A stretch of 64,000 nt of DNA, from contig NZ_JAKLTR010000004.1 of the NCBI RefSeq assembly GCF_022012415.1, positions 248,001 to 312,000 of the forward strand, given 5' to 3'. Positions 16,591 through 23,314 of the stretch are shown piece by piece (position 1 is the stretch's first letter; each line of letters starts with the position of its first letter). The notes under the pieces are model-generated. The model searched no databases. It saw only the letters and a program-made list of their open reading frames with translations, and was not told the DNA's origin. Origin of the DNA: Terrimonas ginsenosidimutans. GTDB lineage: Bacteria > Bacteroidota > Bacteroidia > Chitinophagales > Chitinophagaceae. A program made the translations under genes and the position numbers.

Positions 16591-17244
16591 ATGATACTTT
16601 TTTATGTTTACCTGAGCTGCATACTTTTGAGTGCAATAACCGCTACTCTTTACCGCGAGAGCCTTAGGAGTATGCGGCTCAGTTTATTTATACCGTATTT
16701 ATGGTACCTGCTGATACAGGAAATAGGAGTGGAAATTCTTTATACCCTGGAGATCATAAAAACAACCGGTGTTTATTATAATATCTACAGGCCGCTTGCC
16801 GTAACATTCTTTTTCTTCACTTTTTACCGGATGGAGATCACCAGCGATATCGTAAAGAAATTCATGCGATGGATGTATATCATCTATATAGCATTCGTCC
16901 TGTTGATATTTGTATTGACAACTGCGCTGAATAGTTTCAGTCCTTATATCGCACTGTCAACAGGATTTGTGATCTGTTGTTTTGCCCTTTCTTTCCTGAT
17001 CAGCTATTTTAACCTGGATGATCCTGAGCAGGAGAAACGCTGGTATCCGGTCGTTCTTATTACAGTTGGAATGCTTGCGTTTTATCCTGTGATCAATATT
17101 TCATTCGCTTTTTATAAACATCTGCTGGCAGCAAAAACTCTTGTTTTCGGAACAAAACTTTACCAGTCCATTCCAGAGATCATGAGCATTTTTATGTACA
17201 GTTGTTTCACTTACGCCTTTTACCTATGCAGAAAGAAGCCTTAG
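16591..17244 (+). CDS. Uncharacterised polytopic membrane protein of signalling cassette
   Basis: 217 residues with about seven hydrophobic segments (near residues 1-18, 28-45, 60-75, 90-110, 118-140, 152-175 and 195-213) and short loops. There are no obvious catalytic residues. It resembles the 5-7 helix sensor modules found apart from or fused to bacterial histidine kinases. The following kinase gene overlaps it by 19 bases, so translational coupling and a sensor role are likely but inferred. Confidence 0.78.
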   Translation: MILFYVYLSCILLSAITATLYRESLRSMRLSLFIPYLWYLLIQEIGVEILYTLEIIKTTGVYYNIYRPLAVTFFFFTFYRMEITSDIVKKFMRWMYIIYIAFVLLIFVLTTALNSFSPYIALSTGFVICCFALSFLISYFNLDDPEQEKRWYPVVLITVGMLAFYPVINISFAFYKHLLAAKTLVFGTKLYQSIPEIMSIFMYSCFTYAFYLCRKKP

Positions 17245-18005
17245 ACCTTATCGTATCAATTATATCAGCCAGTGTATTTGTCTTATTGCTGATGATTGCC
17301 GTATTCTCCCTTTTCCGTATTTACCTCAAAAGAAAAAATACACTTTTGCAGGAAAAACAACGCATGGCCGTGCAGTTTGAGCAAACACTGCTTCAGTCAA
17401 AACTCGAGATCCAGGAACAGACGTTTGCGGATATAAGCCGTGAGATACATGATAATATCGGCCAGGTTTTAAGCCTGGCGCGTATTAACCTGAACACGCT
17501 CAATGTACCCGCAGACAATAATAAGATCAACCTGGTGGATGAACTGATGGAAAAAGCTATCACTGACCTTCGCAACCTCAGCCATTCTCTCGACTCGGAC
17601 ATGATCCGTAACAAAGGCTGGCTGGAACCCACGCAAAGATTACTCCGTGATCTGGAGAAGACAGGCAAATACACTGCGAGGCTGATCATTTCCGAAAATC
17701 CGCCAACGCTTGGCCATGACAGACCCATCATCCTTTTCCGGATGATACAGGAGGTGATCAACAATATCATCAAACATGCCGGTGCAAATTCCATTGACCT
17801 CCATGTTTCAAAAGACAAAGAGCATTTGACGATCATCATAAAAGACAATGGTAAAGGATTCAGCAAAGAAAAAAGTTCTGCTGGAGCCGGATTACGTAAT
17901 TTAGAGAACCGCGCCAGGATGATCGCTGCAGACCTGCATATCGACAGTGAAATAGGTGCAGGTACAACTATCACTATTTCCGTCAAGCTAGAACCCAATG
18001 AATAG
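17226..18005 (+). CDS. Membrane-anchored NarL-type histidine kinase
   Basis: I start at ATG 17226 (MQKEALDLIVSIISASVFVL), which overlaps the previous gene by 19 bases. One membrane segment (residues 8-31) leads to a coiled coil and the HisKA_3 dimerisation box (ISREIHDNIGQVLSLARINL) with phospho-acceptor His75, then the HATPase domain with EVINNIIKHA (N box), KDNGKGF (G1) and GAGLRNLENRAR (G2). The short N-terminus lacks a sensor domain, so the adjacent membrane protein probably supplies input. The regulator gene overlaps its end by 8 bases. Confidence 0.93.
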   Translation: MQKEALDLIVSIISASVFVLLLMIAVFSLFRIYLKRKNTLLQEKQRMAVQFEQTLLQSKLEIQEQTFADISREIHDNIGQVLSLARINLNTLNVPADNNKINLVDELMEKAITDLRNLSHSLDSDMIRNKGWLEPTQRLLRDLEKTGKYTARLIISENPPTLGHDRPIILFRMIQEVINNIIKHAGANSIDLHVSKDKEHLTIIIKDNGKGFSKEKSSAGAGLRNLENRARMIAADLHIDSEIGAGTTITISVKLEPNE

Positions 18006-18663
18006 TAAACCCGTTCGCATCGCTTTGGTAGATGATCATGCGTTATTACGCAATGGTCTTGCTTCACTGGTAACCTCCTTTGAAGGTTATGAGGTTTTAT
18101 TCCAGGCTGATAATGGAAAAGATTTTATCGCCCAACTGGAACATTACCCGGCACCAGACCTCGTACTGCTGGATATCACGATGCCTGAAATGAATGGCTT
18201 TGAAACAGCTGACTGGATCAAACAAAATCTTCCGGCTGTGAAAGTGCTCGTATTAAGCGTTATGGATAACGACTCCATTATCATCAGCATGCTCAAAAAA
18301 GGGGCAAGAGGGTATATTCTGAAGGATAGTAAACCGGCTGTCTTCAGACAGGCGCTCGATAATATCCGGGACACCGGTTTTTATATAAACGAACTGATCA
18401 GCAATAAAATGCTGAACTATGTAACCCAGGAAAGCAGCCATACTGTAAAAGAAACATCTATCATCTCTCAACTCTCCGAAAAAGAGATCGCATTCCTGCA
18501 AATGGCCTGCACCGAGATGACATACAAAGAGATCGCCGAGAGCATGAGCCTCAGCCCTAGAACAATTGACGGATACAGAGACGAATTGCTGAAAAAACTG
18601 AACGTTCAATCACGCATCGGATTGGTCACATTTGCGATAAAGAATGGGCTTTATAAGCTTTAA
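17998..18663 (+). CDS. NarL/FixJ-type response regulator with LuxR DNA-binding domain
   Basis: 221 residues. Receiver domain about 1-125 with phospho-acceptor Asp59 (LVLLDITMPEMNG), acidic pair V-D-D-H at 11-14 and Lys near KGARGYILKDS. The C-terminal LuxR helix-turn-helix (about 155-220) contains LSEKEIAFLQMA, TYKEIAESMSLSPRTIDGYR and LLKKLNVQSR. It overlaps the kinase gene and is the likely partner of it; targets are unknown. A strong hairpin follows at 18683-18723. Confidence 0.95.
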   Translation: MNSKPVRIALVDDHALLRNGLASLVTSFEGYEVLFQADNGKDFIAQLEHYPAPDLVLLDITMPEMNGFETADWIKQNLPAVKVLVLSVMDNDSIIISMLKKGARGYILKDSKPAVFRQALDNIRDTGFYINELISNKMLNYVTQESSHTVKETSIISQLSEKEIAFLQMACTEMTYKEIAESMSLSPRTIDGYRDELLKKLNVQSRIGLVTFAIKNGLYKL

Positions 18664-18682
18664 AAAATAAAAAAGTAAAAAA

Positions 18683-18723
18683 CAGTCTCCGCTCGTTGAA
18701 TCTTCTTCATTAAGCGGAGACTG
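18683..18723. terminator. Bidirectional terminator between the response regulator and tgt
   Basis: CAGTCTCCGCT and AGCGGAGACTG form an 11-bp perfect stem between convergent genes, flanked by A-rich sequence on the left and T-rich on the right, so it can work for both strands. GTAAAAA/AATTTTTA units lie outside it. Confidence 0.9.
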
Positions 18724-18762
18724 GTTTTTATTTTTTATTTTTAAATTTTTAATTTTTAGTTC

Positions 18763-19902
18763 CTAAAGCCTCGTCTTCAACACCTCCACCTGCTCTCTCT
18801 TCCAGCTGGCAAAATCTCCTGCGATAATATGCTTACGCGCTTCCGTTACCAGCCACAGGTAAAAGGCAAGGTTATGTATACTGGCAATGGATAGTCCAAG
18901 GATCTCTTTCGACTTCATGAGATGGCGCAGATACGCTTTGCTGTAGTAGTTGGATGTGTGGCATTCGAGTCCGTCATCGATGGGCGAGAAATCCTTCTCC
19001 CATTTTTTATTATCGATATTGATCACCCCTTTTGTGGTAAAGAGCATGGCATTCCGTCCATTTCTTGTAGGCATAACGCAGTCGAACATATCAATCCCCA
19101 TGCTGATACACTCCAGTATATTCCATGGCGTTCCTACTCCCATGAGGTACCGGGGTTTTTGCGCCGGAAGATGATCGCAGCACCATTCACAGATCTCATA
19201 CATCACAGGTTCCGGCTCTCCCACGCTTAATCCACCGATCGCATTACCGGTCGCCTCTTTCGAACTGATGAACTCGCAGGATTGTTGCCGCAGATCCTTA
19301 AATGTACCTCCCTGTACGATAGGAAACAGGTTTTGTGTATAGCCGTACTTATCCTCCGTACTGTTAAAGCGGGTCAGGCATCTGTCCAGCCAGCGGTGGG
19401 TCATTTCCATTGAGTTGCGGGCATAAGCATATTCGCTGCCACCCGGCGGGCATTCATCAAATGCCATGATGATATCCCCCCCGATGACGCGCTGGATATC
19501 CATCACATATTCCGGGCTGAAGAGATGTTTTGAGCCGTCGATATGAGATTGGAAAGTAACGCCCTCTTCCCTGATCTTCCTGGTACCAGCCAGCGAAAAG
19601 ACCTGGTAACCGCCGCTATCCGTCAGTATCGGACGTTGCCAGCCATTGAACCGGTGCAATCCCCCCGCAGCCTCAAGGATTTCCAGGCCCGGACGCAAAT
19701 ACAGGTGATAGGTATTTCCCAGGATGATCTGAGCTTTGACCTCCGCTTCCAGCTGAAGCTGCGATACCGCTTTCACGCTACCTACCGTGCCCACCGGCAT
19801 GAAAATAGGCGTTTGTATTTCCCCGTGATCCGTCACGATCCTGCCCGCTCTCGCCTTCGATCCTGCATCCTGATGCTGTAAGGTAAATTGTAGTGCTGCC
19901 AT
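18763..19902 (-). CDS. tgt: tRNA-guanine transglycosylase (queuine tRNA-ribosyltransferase)
   Basis: Exchanges guanine-34 of GUN-anticodon tRNAs for preQ1. 379 residues with the active-site landmarks DSGGYQVFSL (catalytic Asp), MAFDECPPG, GGLSVGEPE, YLMGVGTPWNILE and MFDCVMPTRNGRNA (nucleophile Asp). The C-terminal zinc motif is atypical: the usual C-x-C-x-x-C reads L-E-C-H-T-S here, with the partner His (SIHNLAF) kept, so two of four ligands are missing. A TATCTTTG box ends 7 bases upstream of the ATG. The neighbouring gene in the other direction is a glycosyltransferase with the same short promoter layout. Confidence 0.97.
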   Translation of the reverse strand: MAALQFTLQHQDAGSKARAGRIVTDHGEIQTPIFMPVGTVGSVKAVSQLQLEAEVKAQIILGNTYHLYLRPGLEILEAAGGLHRFNGWQRPILTDSGGYQVFSLAGTRKIREEGVTFQSHIDGSKHLFSPEYVMDIQRVIGGDIIMAFDECPPGGSEYAYARNSMEMTHRWLDRCLTRFNSTEDKYGYTQNLFPIVQGGTFKDLRQQSCEFISSKEATGNAIGGLSVGEPEPVMYEICEWCCDHLPAQKPRYLMGVGTPWNILECISMGIDMFDCVMPTRNGRNAMLFTTKGVINIDNKKWEKDFSPIDDGLECHTSNYYSKAYLRHLMKSKEILGLSIASIHNLAFYLWLVTEARKHIIAGDFASWKREQVEVLKTRL

Positions 19903-19909
19903 AAGGGCG

Positions 19910-19917
19910 CAAAGATA
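19910..19917 (-). promoter_or_regulatory. -7 box of the tgt promoter (near-leaderless)
   Basis: TATCTTTG on the minus strand matches TAnnTTTG and ends 7 bases before the tgt ATG, so transcription would begin at or next to the start codon. Confidence 0.6.
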
Positions 19918-19920
19918 ACC

Positions 19921-20008
19921 GGGATTTGGGGGATCTTTGGATTAATGGGATTGTAAAATCAACCGCTTTTCACATCCGACTAATCTCAAAAATCCAATAA
20001 ATCCCATT
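19921..20008. repeat. GGATTTGTT / ATCCAATAAATCC inverted array between divergent genes
   Basis: GGATTTGGGGGATC and GGATTAATGGGATT units (19920-19954) face ATCCAATAAATCCC (19990-20005). The same unit pair flanks the divergent nif3/yitT gap at 43587-43685. Confidence 0.55.
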
Positions 20009-20016
20009 TATCTTTG
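20009..20016 (+). promoter_or_regulatory. -7 box of the glycosyltransferase promoter
   Basis: TATCTTTG ends 5 bases before the ATG at 20022, mirroring the tgt arrangement on the other strand. Confidence 0.6.
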
Positions 20017-20021
20017 CGCCC

Positions 20022-21143
20022 ATGCCACTAATTAACTGGGGAGAGACGATTTTCTTCTTTTTCGTCGCCGTTACGACCATCCAAGTCTTTTATTATTGCT
20101 GGTTTTTCAGCAGAATTGCATTCTATAAGCCCAAAACCCGCTCGCATTCACAGCAGCATCCCGTTTCTGTGATCATCTGTGCAAGGGATGAGGATGAAAA
20201 CCTGGCGCGCAACCTGCCAGGCGTGCTCGTTCAAAGCTATCCCAGCACTTATGAGGTGGTAGCAGTCAATGACAATTCAGTTGATGATTCAAAATACATC
20301 CTCGAAGAACTGAAAAAGACCTTCAAGTCCCTGAATATTGTTGAGCTTACTCAGGAAGCAAAACTGATCTCAGGAAAGAAATACCCGCTGTCCATCGGGA
20401 TCCGCCAGGCCAGGCACGAGATCCTGCTGCTGACAGATGCCGACTGCGTACCAGCCAGCGAGAACTGGATAGAAAAAATGCAGGGAGCTTACGATGAGGA
20501 AACGGAGATCGTACTGGGATACGGTGCCTACCATAAAAAGCCCGGAATGCTCAATAAACTGATCCGCTTCGAGACCTTCCATACCGGCCTGCAATATCTT
20601 TCCTACGCGCTGGCAGGCACCCCGTATATGGGCGTGGGCCGGAACCTTTCCTATAAAAAAGATCTGTTCCTGCGCAACAAAGGATTCGCCTCCATCAACC
20701 ATATTCCAAGCGGAGACGATGACCTTTTTATCAATAAAGTGGCCACAGCTAAAAACACCGCGGTGATCCTTGACCCTGATACGATCACCCGCTCCATTCC
20801 CAAAACAACCTGGACAGGATGGCTGCGTCAAAAAGCAAGGCATTATACAACGGCAAAATTTTATAAGCCGAAACATAAATTTCTCCTCGGACTGTATTTT
20901 TTTACCCAGTTCATTTTTTACCCTTCCCTGGCAGCCGCCATCATCTTCTTCGACTGGCGCTGGGCACTCGGAGTATTTGCGGTAAGGTTCATCATCCAGG
21001 GGATCATTTTGCGCAAAGCAATGGCCAAAATGGACGAAAAAGACCTTTGGCCCTGGTACCTCTTCCTCGATATGTGGATGTTCTTTTATTACCTGATCTT
21101 TGCACCAGCGTTGTGGAAGAAGCCTTCGAAGAAATGGAACTGA
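20022..21143 (+). CDS. Membrane-anchored family 2 glycosyltransferase
   Basis: 373 residues. An N-terminal membrane helix (residues 8-27) precedes a GT-A domain with VSVIICARDEDENL, VVAVNDNSVDDS (nucleotide-binding Asp), LLTDADCVPAS (DxD) and GDDDLFINK plus WTGWLRQKARHY (the ED/QxxRW-like acceptor region). Two or three helices close the C-terminus. The enzyme should transfer a sugar at the cytosolic face of the inner membrane, perhaps onto a lipid or cell-wall precursor; donor and acceptor are unknown. The short gap to rsmG holds a GTTTAAAAG array. Confidence 0.92.
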   Translation: MPLINWGETIFFFFVAVTTIQVFYYCWFFSRIAFYKPKTRSHSQQHPVSVIICARDEDENLARNLPGVLVQSYPSTYEVVAVNDNSVDDSKYILEELKKTFKSLNIVELTQEAKLISGKKYPLSIGIRQARHEILLLTDADCVPASENWIEKMQGAYDEETEIVLGYGAYHKKPGMLNKLIRFETFHTGLQYLSYALAGTPYMGVGRNLSYKKDLFLRNKGFASINHIPSGDDDLFINKVATAKNTAVILDPDTITRSIPKTTWTGWLRQKARHYTTAKFYKPKHKFLLGLYFFTQFIFYPSLAAAIIFFDWRWALGVFAVRFIIQGIILRKAMAKMDEKDLWPWYLFLDMWMFFYYLIFAPALWKKPSKKWN

Positions 21144-21258
21144 AAAAGTTTAAAAGTTCAATAGTTTTAGGTGTAACAGTCAGGCAGTGTAGCAATTCCC
21201 GCAGTACTATAAAACTTTCAACTTTTCAACTTTTAAACGATCAAACTTTTACATTTTA
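21143..21258. repeat. GTTTAAAAG array and its reverse complement
   Basis: AAAGTTTAAAAGTTC at 21145-21160 is matched by AACTTTCAACTTTTC and AACTTTTAAACG at 21210-21245, giving an inverted array between two plus-strand genes. Confidence 0.6.
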
Positions 21259-21273
21259 ACCCCCTTTGCCGTT

Positions 21274-21909
21274 TTGGAAAACATCCTCAAATACTTTTCC
21301 GACTTTACTCCCCAGCAGCTTGAGCAATTCTCAAAACTGAAGGATCTCTATACAGAATGGAATGAAAAGATCAATGTTGTATCGAGAAAAGATATCGAAA
21401 GTTTGTATGAGCGTCATGTACTGCATTCCCTGAGCATTGCCGCAAGTTTTGAATTTCAGCCAGGCATGGAGATCGTTGACCTCGGAACCGGTGGAGGTTT
21501 TCCGGGAGTGCCGCTGGCCATCTTTTTTCCCGAAGTAAAGTTTCACCTGGTAGACAGTATCAACAAAAAGCTAAAGGTCGTGGAGGCTGTAGCAGAAGGT
21601 GCGGGTATCAAAAATATCACGACACAGCACAGCCGGATAGAGGATGTAAAGAACAGGAAATTTGACTATGTGGTATCACGGGCTGTTGCGCCACTTAAAG
21701 ATCTTTGGAGATGGAGTAAGCCTTTATTGAAAAGCCAGTCATCCAACCCCGCAGGAATGCCCGGCCCCGGACTGGTGTGTTTGAAAGGTGGTGATCTTCA
21801 TCTTGAAATACAGGAAAGTCTTACACGACCGCGGATGATGTCAGTAAAAGACATCTTCGAGGAAGAATTTTTCCAGGATAAGTTTATTATTTACGTGCCG
21901 CGGGCCTAA
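21274..21909 (+). CDS. rsmG: 16S rRNA (guanine-527-N7)-methyltransferase RsmG
   Basis: Methylates G527 in the 530 loop of 16S rRNA using SAM. 211 residues with KINVVSRKDIESLYERH, the motif I loop VDLGTGGGFPGVPLAI, LVDSINKKLKVV and YVVSRAVAPL, all RsmG hallmarks. The frame opens with TTG at 21274 (LENILKYFSDFTPQQLEQF); no in-frame ATG precedes the conserved core, so TTG is the likely initiator. The family length is about 200-215, so the copy is complete. Confidence 0.96.
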   Translation: MENILKYFSDFTPQQLEQFSKLKDLYTEWNEKINVVSRKDIESLYERHVLHSLSIAASFEFQPGMEIVDLGTGGGFPGVPLAIFFPEVKFHLVDSINKKLKVVEAVAEGAGIKNITTQHSRIEDVKNRKFDYVVSRAVAPLKDLWRWSKPLLKSQSSNPAGMPGPGLVCLKGGDLHLEIQESLTRPRMMSVKDIFEEEFFQDKFIIYVPRA

Positions 21910-22166
21910 TAGAGAAGATGCTTTGTCTTCACGGGCAGCACGCACAACGTTTCGTTTTTTAAGAAGTGATTTTTCCCGGGGGCAGCCTTAAACACTCAGT
22001 TTACCAGCAAAGGCTGCCGGATCTCCGCTGGCAACGAATGTCTTCATCCCTTGCCAGCGAAGACTAAGTGTTTCTAATTACGCAAGACCCAGCTTCTCAC
22101 GGGCCTCTTAACACCTTACCTCTAAGTGGTATTGCGCACCTCAACTTTTACCCCCATTTTTGCTTT

Positions 22167-22805
22167 ATGAAGGAAATATCCGTTTGTATAGTTGACGACA
22201 ACAGAGACCTGAGAAATGCACTGGAAGAGATCATCGGCATGTCTGAAGGTTATGCGTGTATTGGTACCCTGGGAACAGCAGAGGAAGCGATCGCTGAGAT
22301 CCCGGTAATGGAGCCCGATGTGGTATTGATGGATATCAATCTTGGCGGCACGGAAAGCGGGATCGATTGCGTACGCATTCTGAAAACGCAGGTGCCCTCC
22401 ACAAATTTTATGATGTGTACGGTATACGAGGAAGATGAAAAGATATTTGAGGCATTAAGTGCAGGAGCGAGTGGTTACATTCTCAAAAAAACTGCTCCTG
22501 CGCGCCTCCTGGAAGCCATCCGCGAACTCTACCAGGGCGGAGCCCCGATGAGCAGCCAGATCGCGCGAAAAGTCGTGGCAGCCTTTCAGAATAAAACCAC
22601 TTCTACGCAGGACAGCGATCTGGATGATCTCTCAGCACGCGAGAGAGAGATCCTTGAACAACTATCCAAAGGCCTGATGTATAAAGAAATTGCAGCAGAG
22701 TTATTCATATCACCTGAAACGGTGAGGAAGCATGTGTACCACATTTATGAGAAGTTACACGTAACCAACAGGATCGAAGCTGTAAATAAATACTTTGGAC
22801 GTTAA
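22167..22805 (+). CDS. NarL/FixJ-type response regulator (orphan)
   Basis: I choose ATG 22167 (MKEISVCIVDDNRDLRNALE) because the receiver domain begins there; the longest frame adds 33 residues with no domain. Receiver residues about 1-120 with phospho-acceptor Asp56 (VVLMDINLGG) and Lys in YILKKTAP; LuxR helix-turn-helix about 148-212 (LSAREREILEQLSKG, YKEIAAELFISPETVRKHVY). No kinase gene adjoins it. A stable AAATACCAC/GTGGTATTT hairpin ends the gene. Confidence 0.95.
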   Translation: MKEISVCIVDDNRDLRNALEEIIGMSEGYACIGTLGTAEEAIAEIPVMEPDVVLMDINLGGTESGIDCVRILKTQVPSTNFMMCTVYEEDEKIFEALSAGASGYILKKTAPARLLEAIRELYQGGAPMSSQIARKVVAAFQNKTTSTQDSDLDDLSAREREILEQLSKGLMYKEIAAELFISPETVRKHVYHIYEKLHVTNRIEAVNKYFGR

Positions 22806-22814
22806 ATACCCTTG

Positions 22815-22836
22815 AAATACCACAAAAGTGGTATTT
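22815..22836 (+). terminator. Terminator of the orphan response regulator gene
   Basis: AAATACCAC and GTGGTATTT form a 9-bp stem with a 4-base loop, followed by CTTTTG. It starts 10 bases after the stop codon. Confidence 0.8.
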
Positions 22837-22856
22837 CTTTTGCTCTACCAGAATTG

Positions 22857-22994
22857 TAGATTTGTTGTTGAGTTATAACAAGTTTCGAATTTCTACCATT
22901 AACCGAAAACCTATCTTTTAGAAACTGCGGAAAAAGATTACCTGAGGGCACCTAATCTATGAATAAAGCCTTTTCCTCCGGCGGAAAAGGCTTT
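22857..22994 (+). ncRNA. Candidate small RNA between two terminators
   Basis: TAGATTTG at 22857-22864 matches the -7 box, and an intrinsic terminator at 22965-22994 (AAAGCCTTTTCC/GGAAAAGGCTTT, then TCATTTTT) ends about 125 bases later. No open frame lies between. This would give an RNA of about 125 nucleotides. The -33 element is not at the consensus distance, so the call is tentative; a 6S-type RNA or an orphan leader cannot be excluded. Confidence 0.3.
22965..22994 (+). terminator. Intrinsic terminator without an upstream gene
   Basis: A 12-bp perfect stem (AAAGCCTTTTCC with GGAAAAGGCTTT) followed by T-rich sequence, 160 bases after the response regulator stop and after another terminator. 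Confidence 0.85.
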
Positions 22995-23019
22995 GTCATT
23001 TTTAGGAGATATCGTTATG

Positions 23020-23303
23020 CGATGGCTGAGGAACGATGGCCGATGTTCGATGGCCGATGGCCGATGAACGATGGCCGATGGCCGATGAACGATGGCCGAT
23101 GAACGATGGCCGATCTTCGATGGCCGATGGCCGATCTTCGATGGCCGATGTTCGATGGCCGATGGCTAACTAAAAGCACTGTCCTCAACTAAAACAGCAG
23201 CCTTCCACTATAAGAAGGCTGCTGTTTTAGTTGGTAGTTACCATCTATAAGATCGGCGATTGAAGGTCGGCCATCGGCCATCGAAGATCGGCCATCGTTC
23301 ATC
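23020..23303. repeat. GATGGCC inverted-array element, copy B, around a 19-bp hairpin
   Basis: Forward units (GATGGCCGATG with linkers AAC, TTC, CTTC) fill 23020-23167; inverted units (TCGGCCATCGG) fill 23251-23303. In the middle, 23187-23232, AACTAAAACAGCAGCCTTC pairs with its exact reverse complement (19 bp, 8-base loop). The whole stretch can fold as one long imperfect cruciform between a plus-strand gene end and a minus-strand gene end. Confidence 0.9.
23187..23232. terminator. Strong bidirectional hairpin before the M1 peptidase stop
   Basis: 19-bp perfect stem, T-rich on the right strand, lying in the centre of the inverted arrays; probably ends transcription of the M1 peptidase gene on the minus strand. 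Confidence 0.75.
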
Positions 23304-23314
23304 AGCCCACACTC

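Noticed and set aside
23020-23303. Coding minisatellite in GATGGCC array
   Set aside because: Stops occur in all frames and unit lengths vary (6, 9, 12, 14 bases), so no protein repeat is encoded.
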